From Oscillospiraceae bacterium (lineage in GTDB: Bacteria > Bacillota > Clostridia > Oscillospirales > Acutalibacteraceae), in the NCBI GenBank assembly GCA_015065615.1, contig SVPY01000021.1:1-46973 (forward strand): 46,973 nucleotides of DNA. The letters are read 5' to 3'. This document shows, in pieces, positions 16,147 through 25,022 of the stretch. Position 1 is the first letter of the stretch; each line of letters starts with the position of its first letter. The position numbers and the translations under genes were made by a program. The notes below the pieces were generated by a model that was not told where the DNA came from, made no database searches, and saw only the letters and a program-made list of their open reading frames with translations.

Positions 16147-17016
16147 GTGAAAATAATAAAGATAATATTGATGCTGATAATTACCGTGTTGGCGCTTGCA
16201 GGCTGTTCTTACGTTGAGTTTGAAAAAAACGTAGAAGATATAATTTTTGATAAAAACAGCAGTTCACAAATTATTGCGGGTAAATATATTGAAAGCGAAT
16301 CTGAAACGGAAACGGATAAAAGTGAATCAGATAATGAAAATAGTCAAACGTCGAGCTCAACAAAATCAAGCAGCGAATTAAGTATAGGTCAAAGCTTTGA
16401 TGCATCAATTGATATAGAAAGAACTGACGGCTCACAGGATACAATAGGGCAAAAGGGCTTGATTTATACAATTAATTCCGTTGAATTTTACGATAATATT
16501 TACGAATCAGGGGTTGAATTCAATACTTGGAATCTTGAGTGGAATCCGGAAAGTTGTGAATATTACGTATGGGAAGGTGCCGAAAAATGTTACAGAGATA
16601 ATATGTTCGTATTATTTGACGTTACCGTTACCTATAACGCCCGTGAGAACGGGGAAAAAGAAACAGAAATAAGGTTCAGCAGCGATTTACTGATGGTTAG
16701 AAATAACGAGAAAATTCCTAATGATTGGTTAGAAGAATTCGTAGAACTCAGAAAAGCAGGCGTAAGCGTAATAGACCCGAGTGAGCCTGAATATTTTAGC
16801 GGCGCACCATTAATAGACGAATATAGCGGTTTTGTAGACCGGGACGATATACTTCCTATAATTCACGACGGCGAAACCTTAAATTTTCAGATAGGGTATT
16901 TAACCTGGGAGAAGTTCGTAGAATATAAAGCTTTGCGTTTGCAAATAAACAGCTATAACGCTTCTTTCTTAGAAGGTTATAACGGCAGATACATTGACCT
17001 TTTCCCCGAGGAATAA
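16147..17016 (+). CDS. Predicted lipoprotein with DUF4352-like C-terminal domain
   Basis: A 289-residue surface protein. The signal segment IIKIILMLIITVLALAGC ends in a clear lipobox (LAGC, Cys20). A Ser/Glu/Asp/Asn-rich linker (about residues 45-85) separates it from a beta-rich domain containing CYRDNMFVLFDVTVTY, which resembles the immunoglobulin-like fold of DUF4352/telokin-type extracellular proteins; that assignment is weak. The start is GTG at 16147, seven bases after AGAGG. Upstream there is an extended -10 (TGtTAGAAT, 16108-16116) without a clear -35. It has its own terminator, so it is probably a single-gene unit. Confidence 0.8.
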   Translation: MKIIKIILMLIITVLALAGCSYVEFEKNVEDIIFDKNSSSQIIAGKYIESESETETDKSESDNENSQTSSSTKSSSELSIGQSFDASIDIERTDGSQDTIGQKGLIYTINSVEFYDNIYESGVEFNTWNLEWNPESCEYYVWEGAEKCYRDNMFVLFDVTVTYNARENGEKETEIRFSSDLLMVRNNEKIPNDWLEEFVELRKAGVSVIDPSEPEYFSGAPLIDEYSGFVDRDDILPIIHDGETLNFQIGYLTWEKFVEYKALRLQINSYNASFLEGYNGRYIDLFPEE

Positions 17017-17020
17017 TATA

Positions 17021-17056
17021 ACGGGATAGGCTTTTTAAGCTTATCCCGTTTTTCTT
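17021..17056 (+). terminator. Terminator of the lipoprotein gene
   Basis: ACGGGATAGGC (17021-17031) pairs with GCTTATCCCGT (17039-17049), one G-U, followed by TTTTTCTTT. Confidence 0.9.
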
Positions 17057-17066
17057 TAATTCATAA

Positions 17067-17094
17067 TTGAAATTAACGAATTATATGATATAAT
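17067..17094 (+). promoter_or_regulatory. Promoter of the GH127 gene
   Basis: TTGAAA (17067-17072), 16-base spacer, TATAAT (17089-17094) with TGa extended -10. Confidence 0.7.
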
Positions 17095-17129
17095 CAAGTT
17101 AATAAACCGAAAAGGCGGAATAAAAAAAT

Positions 17130-19382
17130 ATGAGAACGGAAAATATAAATTTCGATAAACTTTTTGTAATCGACGGCGAAAAAGAATACAGCGGCAGATT
17201 TCAGGATGCAGTTGAGTTAATTACAAAAATTCAGCTCAAAGACCCTGCTAAGTGGGCGCTTTTTGTAAATCAGTTCAGAAACGGCGTGGACGGCTTAGTG
17301 GACGGCAGAGGCTGGCGAGGTGAATATTGGGGCAAAATGATGCGCGGAGCTTCAATGATTTATCGCTATACTCAGGATAAAGAGCTTTACGATATTTTGG
17401 AAGCCACCGTTATAGATATGATGAGCGCCCGGGATGCAGACGGCAGAATTTCTTCCTACGACCGCGCTCACGAATTTAATGCATGGGATATCTGGTGCCG
17501 TAAGTACGTTTTCCTCGGTATGCAGTATTTTTACGATATCTGCGAAAACGAGGAGTTAAAAACAAAAATTACTAAGACTCTTTGCGGTCACCTTGATTAC
17601 ATAATGAAGTATATAGGCCCCGAATGCGAGGGCAAAAAGCCCATTACAAAGGCAAGCGCCGACTGGCACGGACTTAACTCAAGCTCACTTTTGGAGCCCG
17701 TTATGCGCCTTTATAACGTAACCAAAGAGGAAAAATATTTAAACTTTGCAAAACATATAGTGGATGAGGGCGGTGCGGAAGGCTTTAACATATTCGAGCA
17801 CGCTTTGAATTCCGATTTAATGCCCTATCAGTATCAGGACCAGAAAGCCTACGAAATGACCTCCTGCTTTGAGGGATTACTTGAATATTACCGCGTGACT
17901 GGGGACGAAAACTGCCTTAATTCTGTTGTGAATTACAGTAAAAAGTTAATTGAAAGCGAAGTTACTGTTTTAGGCTCTCTCGGCACAGTTCACGAATTAT
18001 TAAGTAACGCCAAAAATGAGCAGACTAACCCCGATAACACGGGAATTATGCAGGAAACCTGCGTTACGGTAACCTGGATGAAATTCTGCCTGCAGCTTTT
18101 AAGAATTACAGGCGAAAGCCTTTATGCTGACGAAATCGAGCGCTCAATGTTTAACGATATGCTGGGCTCTGTCAATACCGAAAAGAGCGAAAACGGCTAC
18201 GGTATGCCCTTCGATAGCTACAGTCCCTTAATGCCCGGTCCCCGCGGCAGAGGTACGGGCGGCTTGCAGTTTTTCAGAAAAGAAGGCGAAAGCGGCTGTT
18301 ACGGCTGCTGTGCTTGTATCGGCAGTGCCGGTGTTGCCGTACCTATGCTTTCGGCAGTTATGGAGAGCGAAAACGGCGTAAATATTAACTTCTATATGCA
18401 GGGCGAAGCTAAGACCAAATACGGTAAAATTAAAATTGATACAGATTACCCCATTAGCGGCAAAATTAAAATTACCGTGCAGAGCGATAAGGAATTTGCG
18501 CTTAAACTCCGTATTCCTGCTTTCAGTGAGAAAAATACAGTAAAAATCAACGGCGAAACTCTAAATACCGAAATTAAGAGTGGCGAATATTTCGCTCTTA
18601 CAAGAAACTGGGCAGAAAACGATATGGTCACACTTATTTTGGACGTAAGAGGCAAATTAATAAAGGCACCCGAAAATGGCTCACACCCCTATAGCAAGCT
18701 TCACTACGCTATAAGCCGCGGTCCTGTTATTTTGGCCCGTGATAAGCGTATAAGCGGCAAAGATTTGGACAGAGTAAGTTTGCCTGTTTGCGATGAGAAC
18801 GGTTATATTGAGCTTGTAGCTTCAAATAAAGCAGATTTCAAGCGCTTTGAAGAATACGAAGTTCCGATGTCAAACGGCGAAAATATGATTATGATAGACG
18901 CTTCCTCCGCAGGTAAAACATGGGACTCAGATTCCGAAATGGCGGTATGGCATCCCACGGGAAAATACTGGGATACCGATTTAACAAAGCCCGTTATTTT
19001 ATACTTCCAGGGTGAAGCACACTGGGAATATGATAAAAACCGATTCCTTAAAGTTAATAAGGATGAAAATTTCGAAGGCAGTTTATTTAGGTCAGAAGAA
19101 AAAGGAGAAGCTTATAAGTTTATTTTTGAATTTACTGAGGGCGATATCGCAAAAATAAAAGACCCCGTTAGCGGTAAATATCTCACAGAAGAAAACGATA
19201 AACCTGTATTAAGGGAGGCTATGGATTCAATAGCACAGCTTTGGGAGATAAGAAACGACTATAAGGATAAATACTATATTGTATCACAAAAGTCAAATAT
19301 GAAGTTTATTCCCGATGGCGGTAACTTCAAAATGGGTGATTGGTACGATCAGTATAACGTCTCATGGCTTATCAGAAACTAA
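17130..19382 (+). CDS. GH127-type beta-L-arabinofuranosidase (DUF1680 family)
   Basis: A 750-residue glycosidase expected to release L-arabinofuranose from plant or hydroxyproline-linked glycans. The N-terminal two thirds form an (alpha/alpha)6 barrel (GWRGEYWGKMMRGASMIYRY, YQYQDQKAYEMTSCFEGLLEYY). In characterised GH127 enzymes one Glu and three Cys bind zinc and one Cys is the nucleophile; the counterparts here are Glu309 and Cys311 in QETCVT and Cys393-Cys394 in CYGCCACIGSAG. No signal peptide, so probably cytoplasmic, acting on imported sugars. The last roughly 110 residues (after residue 640) have LWEIRN and YIVSQKSNMKFIP repeats suggestive of a partial beta-trefoil carbohydrate-binding domain, unusual for the family. 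Single-gene unit with its own promoter and terminator. Confidence 0.88.
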   Translation: MRTENINFDKLFVIDGEKEYSGRFQDAVELITKIQLKDPAKWALFVNQFRNGVDGLVDGRGWRGEYWGKMMRGASMIYRYTQDKELYDILEATVIDMMSARDADGRISSYDRAHEFNAWDIWCRKYVFLGMQYFYDICENEELKTKITKTLCGHLDYIMKYIGPECEGKKPITKASADWHGLNSSSLLEPVMRLYNVTKEEKYLNFAKHIVDEGGAEGFNIFEHALNSDLMPYQYQDQKAYEMTSCFEGLLEYYRVTGDENCLNSVVNYSKKLIESEVTVLGSLGTVHELLSNAKNEQTNPDNTGIMQETCVTVTWMKFCLQLLRITGESLYADEIERSMFNDMLGSVNTEKSENGYGMPFDSYSPLMPGPRGRGTGGLQFFRKEGESGCYGCCACIGSAGVAVPMLSAVMESENGVNINFYMQGEAKTKYGKIKIDTDYPISGKIKITVQSDKEFALKLRIPAFSEKNTVKINGETLNTEIKSGEYFALTRNWAENDMVTLILDVRGKLIKAPENGSHPYSKLHYAISRGPVILARDKRISGKDLDRVSLPVCDENGYIELVASNKADFKRFEEYEVPMSNGENMIMIDASSAGKTWDSDSEMAVWHPTGKYWDTDLTKPVILYFQGEAHWEYDKNRFLKVNKDENFEGSLFRSEEKGEAYKFIFEFTEGDIAKIKDPVSGKYLTEENDKPVLREAMDSIAQLWEIRNDYKDKYYIVSQKSNMKFIPDGGNFKMGDWYDQYNVSWLIRN

Positions 19383-19386
19383 AGAA

Positions 19387-19420
19387 AAACCGGGAGCTTC
19401 AACCGAAGTTCCCGGTTTCG
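19387..19420. terminator. Bidirectional terminator between GH127 and the zinc-ribbon gene
   Basis: AAACCGGGAGCTTC (19387-19400) pairs with GAAGTTCCCGGTTT (19405-19418), 14 bp with one G-U, loop AACC. T-rich on both exits, so it can serve both converging genes. Confidence 0.9.
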
Positions 19421-19422
19421 TT

Positions 19423-20226
19423 TTATTTTATGAAAAAATTCGTGAGCATCTCGGATAGAGGGCTTGAAATGGCGTTTATTATCAAAGTTATTGCCAATGC
19501 GCCGAATATTGCAGGTATACTTACGCCGCCATCAAGGTGCTTTATATTTCTTAAAATGTGATTTCGGTAAATTGAATCTGCGAAAAGTCCGAATACTGCG
19601 CTTATAAGCAAGCTGAAAAAATAACCCCACATCGATATTACCGTGGCTATTTCCAGCACTTTTTCCTGCGCTTTTGAAGCTTTATCGAATTTTTCACTGT
19701 ATTCGGTGGAATAATAATTTGAATTACCGTCGTTTTCTGTATTACCTGTAATTGCCGCTTCATAAGCGGCACTGTCTTGTAAATTATAAGCGTCAAAATC
19801 TTCCATTGACTGAACGTAGGCATTGTAGTCTTCAATAATTCTTATCTGCTCTTTCAATTCTCCTTGATAGCAGGCAAGCAGTAAAATGCTTAATAAAATA
19901 CTCAAAACAAAATTGCAGGCAGCGAAAATTAAGCCTTCTTTAAACATTTTTCTATAAAAAAGCCAGTATAAGCCGAAGAACATAGCGGCAATATTCGGGA
20001 ATAAAAAATATTTTTTATTCTGTTTTTTCTCAAATACGGGCATATATCTTTCCGTATTTTTCTCAATATACGCACACCATTTGCTTTTTTCTATACCGTT
20101 TACAAGTTCTTCTTCCTTTGGTTCGTATTTAGGGAGCAGAGCGCCGCATTTACTGCAGTAAATGTCGCTTTCTTTATATACAGTACCGCAGTTTGGGCAT
20201 CTTCTTTCAAAATATTCGTAAGGCAT
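19423..20226 (-). CDS. Zinc-ribbon membrane protein, DUF2628-like
   Basis: A 267-residue protein. The N-terminus has a zinc ribbon with C10-x2-C13 and C24-x2-C27 (CPNCG, CSKCG). A hydrophobic DUF2628-like segment follows (KKYFLFPNIAAMFFGLYWLFYRKM), then about four membrane spans in total, with a hydrophilic Asn/Asp/Tyr-rich loop (residues about 130-185). Such proteins are common in clostridia; the function is unknown. It is divergent from recA and has a near-perfect promoter of its own. Confidence 0.8.
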   Translation of the reverse strand: MPYEYFERRCPNCGTVYKESDIYCSKCGALLPKYEPKEEELVNGIEKSKWCAYIEKNTERYMPVFEKKQNKKYFLFPNIAAMFFGLYWLFYRKMFKEGLIFAACNFVLSILLSILLLACYQGELKEQIRIIEDYNAYVQSMEDFDAYNLQDSAAYEAAITGNTENDGNSNYYSTEYSEKFDKASKAQEKVLEIATVISMWGYFFSLLISAVFGLFADSIYRNHILRNIKHLDGGVSIPAIFGALAITLIINAISSPLSEMLTNFFIK

Positions 20227-20261
20227 AATTTTAAAGCACTCCTCTATTTCTTTATAGTATA

Positions 20262-20290
20262 ATTATATATTTATAAAAGTTTATTGTCAA
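20262..20290 (-). promoter_or_regulatory. Promoter of the zinc-ribbon gene
   Basis: On the minus strand: TTGACA (20290-20285), 17-base spacer, TATAAT (20267-20262). Both hexamers match the consensus exactly. Confidence 0.9.
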
Positions 20291-20317
20291 TAAAGCGGAG
20301 AACCATGCAAATAAAAT

Positions 20318-20331
20318 AAAACAAATGTTCG
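20318..20331 (+). promoter_or_regulatory. LexA (SOS) box-like site upstream of recA
   Basis: AAACAAATGTTCG matches the Gram-positive LexA box CGAACNNNNGTTCG except for the leftmost bases. It sits directly before the recA -35, a standard place for SOS repression. Confidence 0.6.
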
Positions 20332-20339
20332 AAAAACTA

Positions 20340-20368
20340 TTGCTTTTTTACCCCGATTTATGTATAAT
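20340..20368 (+). promoter_or_regulatory. recA promoter
   Basis: TTGCTT (20340-20345), 17-base spacer, TATAAT (20363-20368). The transcript would start near 20375, 45 bases before the ATG. Confidence 0.8.
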
Positions 20369-20420
20369 ATTATCAGTTGAATTTGTAATTTATTTTTTAC
20401 ATATAAGGAAGGCAATAAAA

Positions 20421-21566
20421 ATGGCAGAAAAAAAGAAGCTTATCACAGATAACAGAAACGATGCAGACGAAAAGGCAAAAGCTCTTTCTTCAGCAATCGA
20501 CCAGATTGAAAAACAGTTCGGTAAGGGCGCCGTTATGCGCTTGGGCCAGAATAACGCATTAAACGTAGAGGCTATTTCCACAGGTTCACTTTCTCTTGAC
20601 TTAGCTCTCGGTATCGGCGGTCTCCCCAAGGGCAGAATCGTTGAAATTTACGGACCTGAATCCTCAGGTAAAACAACACTTGCGCTTCACTGTATAGCAG
20701 AGGCACAGAAAAAAGGCGGTAACGCAGCTTTTATTGACGTTGAGCACGCTCTTGACCCTGTTTATGCATCTGCACTTGGTGTAGATATTGATTCTCTTCT
20801 CGTTTCTCAGCCCGACACAGGTGAGCAGGCTTTAGAGATTACAGAGAAATTAGTTGCTTCAGGTGCTATCGACGTTATCGTTGTGGACTCTGTTGCGGCT
20901 TTGGTTCCCAGAGCTGAAATCGAAGGCGAAATGGGTGATAGCCACGTTGGTCTTCAGGCACGTCTTATGTCTCAGGCTTTAAGAAAGCTTGCAGGCTGTG
21001 TTTCCAAAACAAACTGTATTGCAATTTTCATCAACCAGCTTCGTGAAAAAATAGGCGTTATGTACGGTAATCCCGAAACAACCACAGGCGGCCGCGCGCT
21101 TAAGTTCTATGCTTCCGTAAGACTTGATATCAGAAAGACCGAAACATTAAAGTCCGGCGGCGATAACATCGGTTCAAGAACAAGAGCAAAGGTAGTTAAA
21201 AATAAGGTTGCTCCTCCTTTCCGCGAGGCAGAGTTCGACGTTATATACGGCGAGGGTATTTCAAGAGTAGGCGAGCTTCTTGATATTGCCGTTAAGCTTG
21301 ATATAGTTCAGAAGAGCGGCGCTTGGTTTGCTTATAACGGTATGAAATTAGGTCAGGGCAGAGATAATTCCAAGCAGTTCTTTAAGGATAACCCCGAAAT
21401 AGCTGCCGAAATTGAAGCTAAGGTAAGAGAAAACGTGGATGCACTTTACGATAAATCCCCCAAAAAGCCTGCAGCAGTAACTCCCGTAACTGTTCAGATG
21501 CCTAAGGTTGAGGAAACACCTTCCCGTTCAGCCAAGGCAGAAATAGATATTATCGTTGACGACTGA
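20421..21566 (+). CDS. recA: Recombinase RecA
   Basis: RecA forms filaments on single-stranded DNA, catalyses strand exchange and triggers LexA cleavage. The 381-residue protein has the N-terminal [20 protein letters not shown] helix, Walker [10 protein letters not shown] at 78-86, [14 protein letters not shown], and the [30 protein letters not shown] loop region. The C-terminal tail is acidic. The start ATG follows AAGGAAGG; in-frame codons upstream lie within the promoter. It shares its stop with the recX start (TGATGA), so both are cotranscribed. Confidence 0.98.
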   Translation: MAEKKKLITDNRNDADEKAKALSSAIDQIEKQFGKGAVMRLGQNNALNVEAISTGSLSLDLALGIGGLPKGRIVEIYGPESSGKTTLALHCIAEAQKKGGNAAFIDVEHALDPVYASALGVDIDSLLVSQPDTGEQALEITEKLVASGAIDVIVVDSVAALVPRAEIEGEMGDSHVGLQARLMSQALRKLAGCVSKTNCIAIFINQLREKIGVMYGNPETTTGGRALKFYASVRLDIRKTETLKSGGDNIGSRTRAKVVKNKVAPPFREAEFDVIYGEGISRVGELLDIAVKLDIVQKSGAWFAYNGMKLGQGRDNSKQFFKDNPEIAAEIEAKVRENVDALYDKSPKKPAAVTPVTVQMPKVEETPSRSAKAEIDIIVDD

Positions 21567-22171
21567 TGAAAATAACCGCACTTAAAGAAAAGCGCAAGGG
21601 TCTTACGCAGGTATTCATTGACGGCGAGTACGCCATGACTCTGGATTCTATGGTGCTTCTTGAAAATCACGTGAAAGAGAATCTTGAGATAAGCGACGAA
21701 GAGCTCTACAAGATAGTAAAAAAATCCAAAGAGCGCCGGGCAAACGAAAAGGCTCTAACCTTACTTGAATACAGAAGCCACTCTAAAAAAGAGCTTACCG
21801 ATAAAATCGCCCGTACCATGGGCAGGGAAGAAGCCATGAATGCTGCCGAAAAAATGGCTGATATCGGTCTTGTAAATGACCGTGATTATGCCGAAAGATA
21901 TGCAAAGGAGCTTTTTGAGCGGAAAAAATTCGGTAAAAACAGGGTTAAGCAGGAGCTGAAATTAAAAGGTATTGACGGCGAAATAATTGAAGAAGTTCTC
22001 GCTTTATATGAGGATTTCGACACAAAAGAGCAGATAGAAAGTATTTTGAATTCGAAATATCCAAATTATCTTACGGATGAAAAGGTAAAACGAAGAGCTG
22101 TAGCGGCGCTTCAGAGGCGAGGTTTTACCTTTTCCGATATAAGAGCTTTTATGAAAGACCTTGAATTTTAA
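21566..22171 (+). CDS. recX: Regulatory protein RecX
   Basis: RecX limits RecA filament growth. The 201-residue helical protein shows the family's tandem three-helix repeats: ALTLLEYRSHSKKELTDKIART, ADIGLVNDRDYAERYAKELFERKKFGKNRVKQELKLKGI and the C-terminal AVAALQRRGFTFSDIRAFM. The start overlaps the recA stop by one base, with no separate ribosome site apparent, so translation probably depends on recA translation. Confidence 0.93.
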   Translation: MKITALKEKRKGLTQVFIDGEYAMTLDSMVLLENHVKENLEISDEELYKIVKKSKERRANEKALTLLEYRSHSKKELTDKIARTMGREEAMNAAEKMADIGLVNDRDYAERYAKELFERKKFGKNRVKQELKLKGIDGEIIEEVLALYEDFDTKEQIESILNSKYPNYLTDEKVKRRAVAALQRRGFTFSDIRAFMKDLEF

Positions 22172-22189
22172 AACAAAATAGTGTATTAT
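22161..22189 (+). promoter_or_regulatory. Candidate pyk promoter inside the recX end
   Basis: TTGAAT (22161-22166), 17-base spacer, TATTAT (22184-22189). It overlaps the last codons of recX. Confidence 0.5.
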
Positions 22190-22193
22190 AAAT

Positions 22194-22222
22194 GCGGAGG
22201 GTTTTATTGCTTTCCGCGTTTT
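22194..22222 (+). terminator. Short hairpin with T-run after recX / in the pyk leader
   Basis: GCGGA (22194-22198) pairs with TCCGC (22213-22217), followed by GTTTTT. It may be a weak recX terminator or, if the promoter at 22161 is used, a hairpin at the 5' end of the pyk mRNA. Confidence 0.5.
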
Positions 22223-22256
22223 TGGTATAACAATAAAACGATAGGAGTTTTAATAT

Positions 22257-23672
22257 ATGCGCAAAACAAAAATTATCTGCACTATAGGTCCCGCTTGTGA
22301 CAACGAAGAAACCTTGACCAAAATGTGTCAGAAAGGTATGAACGTTGCCCGTCTTAACTTTTCTCACGGAACACACGAAGAGCATCAGGTGCTTATCGAT
22401 CTGCTTAAAAGGGTAAGAGAAAAATTGAATCTCCCTATTGCGATAATGCTTGATACTAAGGGCCCTGAATACCGAATCAAAACTTTTGAAAACAGTAAAA
22501 TAAGCCTTAAAGACGGCGATAAATTTACTTTTACTACCGATGATGTTATCGGCGATGAAACAAAAGTAGCGGTAACCTACGAAAATCTTACCAGTGAACT
22601 TAAAGTAGGCGACAGAATTTTAGTAAATAACGGTCTGGTTGTTTTCGAAGTTGAGGAAATTGAAAATAATAACGTTAACTGCGTTGTTATTGCAGGCGGC
22701 GAACTTTCAAACCGTAAGAGCATGAGCTTCCCCAACAAGGTTTTTAAACACGAATATTTAAGCCAGCAGGATAGAGACGACATTCTTTTCGGTATTAAAA
22801 ACGACGTCGATTTTATTGCGGCTTCTTTCGTTTCCAATAAGAGTAACGTAGAGGATATCAGAAAGCTTCTTGACGAAAACGGCGGCAAGGATATTGATAT
22901 CATCGCTAAGATAGAAAACCGCGCAGGCGTTGATAATATTGACGATATCTGCGAGGTTGCTGACGGCGTTATGGTAGCAAGAGGTGATTTAGGCGTTGAA
23001 ATTCCCTACGTTGAAGTTCCCTCCGTACAGAAATATCTTATTGAAAAGTGCCGTCTTTTAGGTAAGCGAGTTATCACAGCTACCGAAATGCTTGAATCCA
23101 TGATTCATAATCCCCGTCCCACAAGAGCGGAAATTTCAGACGTAGCCAACGCAGTTTACGACGGCTCATCTGCAATTATGCTTTCCGGTGAAACAGCTGC
23201 AGGTAAATACCCCGTTGAAGCAGTTAAAAATATGGCAGATATTGCTAAGTATACGGAAGAGCATATCGATTACCGCCGCTGGTTCCAGACAACCGACTAC
23301 AAGATAGAAAACACTCTGGACGCCGTTTCCCACGCAACCTGCGCTATGGCAGTTGACGTTAAGGCAAGGTGTATTGTAGTTAACTCAATGTCAGGTATAA
23401 CAGCCCGAATGGTAAGCCGTTTCCGTTGCCCTGCCGTAATAGTAGGTGCTACAACAAGTGAAAAGGCATGGCGCCGCCTGAATATGAGCTGGGGCGTAAT
23501 ACCCGTATTGAGCGAGGAGTACAGCTCTGTTGAAGTTATGTTCTATCAGGCTTTGAATCTTGCAAAAAATACTCTTGGCTTAAAATCAGGTGATACGGTT
23601 GTTTTAACGGGCGGTCTCATTAACGGCCACAGCGGTAATACAAATACGATTAAAGTTGAAACAATTAAATAA
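22257..23672 (+). CDS. pyk: Pyruvate kinase
   Basis: Converts phosphoenolpyruvate and ADP to pyruvate and ATP in glycolysis. The 471-residue protein has the family start RKTKIICTIGPACDNEETL, the substrate and metal site stretch IIAKIENRAGVDNIDDICEVADGVMVARGDLGVEIP, and the MLESMIHNPRPTRAEISDVANAVYDG region. Length is that of the short form, lacking the extra C-terminal PEP-utiliser-like domain of some Bacillus enzymes. ATG 22257 follows AGGAG. A strong bidirectional terminator follows. Confidence 0.98.
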   Translation: MRKTKIICTIGPACDNEETLTKMCQKGMNVARLNFSHGTHEEHQVLIDLLKRVREKLNLPIAIMLDTKGPEYRIKTFENSKISLKDGDKFTFTTDDVIGDETKVAVTYENLTSELKVGDRILVNNGLVVFEVEEIENNNVNCVVIAGGELSNRKSMSFPNKVFKHEYLSQQDRDDILFGIKNDVDFIAASFVSNKSNVEDIRKLLDENGGKDIDIIAKIENRAGVDNIDDICEVADGVMVARGDLGVEIPYVEVPSVQKYLIEKCRLLGKRVITATEMLESMIHNPRPTRAEISDVANAVYDGSSAIMLSGETAAGKYPVEAVKNMADIAKYTEEHIDYRRWFQTTDYKIENTLDAVSHATCAMAVDVKARCIVVNSMSGITARMVSRFRCPAVIVGATTSEKAWRRLNMSWGVIPVLSEEYSSVEVMFYQALNLAKNTLGLKSGDTVVLTGGLINGHSGNTNTIKVETIK

Positions 23673-23678
23673 TAAACT

Positions 23679-23721
23679 AAAAGCACCTTCCTGAAGCATT
23701 AACTAACAGGAAGGTGCTTTT
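23679..23721. terminator. Bidirectional terminator between pyk and the anti-sigma gene
   Basis: AAAAGCACCTTCCTG (23679-23693) and CAGGAAGGTGCTTTT (23707-23721) form a perfect 15-bp stem with A-rich and T-rich ends, so it works in both directions. Confidence 0.95.
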
Positions 23722-23730
23722 GATTTTTGT

Positions 23731-24504
23731 TTATTTTTCAGTTTTATAAGTGTGATTTAAAAAATCTACAGGTGAGTTATCTATTATCAGCGCTTGACCA
23801 TTAGCGTTTACAATAAAACGGTATTCAGGGAAGAACGATTTGTAGGTTTCGCCTGCAGCAATAAAGTGATTGTAAATATTTTCTGTTTTTATAAGTTCTT
23901 TTAACTCTTCACCGAAATTAAGAGTAATTATCTTCTTGGCATCGTCCATTTCATAGGCAATAAGCGTTGCAGGTTTTAAAACAGGTGAAAACTCAAGGTA
24001 TCTCTCCCATAAGGTTGCAGGGTTAAATTCAGCAGAAATCGGTGCAAAAGTACAGTGTGTACCATCCTCCTGTATTACGTAAAATTGCTTGTTGACCACT
24101 GTTTCGCAATCGTCTGCAATACATTCTTTGGCAGTTTCAGGGATTTCTGCTTCATTTTCCATCATTCTATCTTCAATCAGTTCGGCATCTGCCGCATAGG
24201 AAGTGCTTTCATAGATAGTTTCAAGTGAATAAGCGGCTGTTTCGGCGCCGTTTTTACTTAATACGTAGTTGAAACCACCTGCGAAGGTGATGCCTATAAC
24301 AAGCAAAAGGCAGGCGCAAACTACTGCATAAGGCATAATGCGCGGTAATTTTTCCGTGAATTTACTGAAAAATGAAGGATTTGCGTCCTTTTCCGCGCTC
24401 ATTTCCGAAATAAGCTTATTGTAAATTTCTTCTTTTTTCTTACTGTCAGGTAATATATTTTCAAAACTCTTTTTTATAGAAAGTTCTAAATTCTCGTTTG
24501 TCAA
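23731..24504 (-). CDS. Putative anti-sigma factor with one membrane span
   Basis: A 257-residue protein directly behind an ECF sigma gene, hence the call. The N-terminal about 55 residues are charged and helical (sigma-binding side), residues 57-78 form the membrane span (IMPYAVVCACLLLVIGIT), and the extracellular part ends in a domain with KKIITLNFGEELKELIKT and RFIVNANGQALIIDN that resembles GerMN-type domains; this resemblance is weak. The start codon is TTG (24504), immediately after the sigma stop TAA and preceded by a strong AGGAGAGGGGG site lying inside the sigma gene's end. No zinc-binding HxxxCxxC motif is visible, so it is not a classical ZAS anti-sigma. Confidence 0.72.
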   Translation of the reverse strand: MTNENLELSIKKSFENILPDSKKKEEIYNKLISEMSAEKDANPSFFSKFTEKLPRIMPYAVVCACLLLVIGITFAGGFNYVLSKNGAETAAYSLETIYESTSYAADAELIEDRMMENEAEIPETAKECIADDCETVVNKQFYVIQEDGTHCTFAPISAEFNPATLWERYLEFSPVLKPATLIAYEMDDAKKIITLNFGEELKELIKTENIYNHFIAAGETYKSFFPEYRFIVNANGQALIIDNSPVDFLNHTYKTEK

Positions 24505-24987
24505 TTAAACTTCCCCCTCTCCTAATTTTTCTTTTAACAGTTCTCTTGCCCGTTTCAGCGTGACCCTCACGGTGGAAGCGGGCTTTTTAAGCATTTTAGC
24601 TATTTCTTCGGTTTTGTACCCCTCATAGTAGAACATATAAAGGGGAGTTTTGTATTTTTCGGGGAGTGTGAGTAATAATTTCAGAGTTTCATCAACCTTA
24701 AAGGGTTCAGCGGCTGTTTCACTTATCTCATCAAGGGATACTTCTTTTTTATGGTGGCTTCTGAAAAAATCCATCGTGCTGTTATGGGCGCAAGTAAGAA
24801 GCCAAGCTTTTTTATGTTCCTCGTTTTCGAAATCTTTTTCGCTTGTAAGGAACTTCATAAAAACCTCCTGCGAGATATCGAAGGAAGCATCGCTTGACTT
24901 AGTGTGAACGAAAGCTATTTTATAAATATGGTCAAAATATTTATTGTAAATATATTCAAAATCTGCGCGGATTTTTTCTTGCTGCAT
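24505..24987 (-). CDS. ECF-type RNA polymerase sigma factor
   Basis: A 160-residue group 4 sigma factor. Region 2 spans about residues 8-75 (DFEYIYNKYFDHIYKIAF, DISQEVFMKFL, KKAWLLTCAHNSTMDFFRSH) and region 4 about 105-155 (LPEKYKTPLYMFYYEGYKTEEIAKMLKKPASTVRVTLKRARELLKE). Lacks region 3. It directs polymerase to a small regulon, probably controlled by the adjacent anti-sigma factor. I take ATG 24987 rather than the in-frame GTG 24996, which is too close to the AAAGGA site. It follows the BrkB/YihY gene by 35 bases and abuts the anti-sigma gene. Confidence 0.92.
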   Translation of the reverse strand: MQQEKIRADFEYIYNKYFDHIYKIAFVHTKSSDASFDISQEVFMKFLTSEKDFENEEHKKAWLLTCAHNSTMDFFRSHHKKEVSLDEISETAAEPFKVDETLKLLLTLPEKYKTPLYMFYYEGYKTEEIAKMLKKPASTVRVTLKRARELLKEKLGEGEV

Positions 24988-25022
24988 TATTCTCACATCC
25001 TTTCTTAATACGGATTAAGGGT

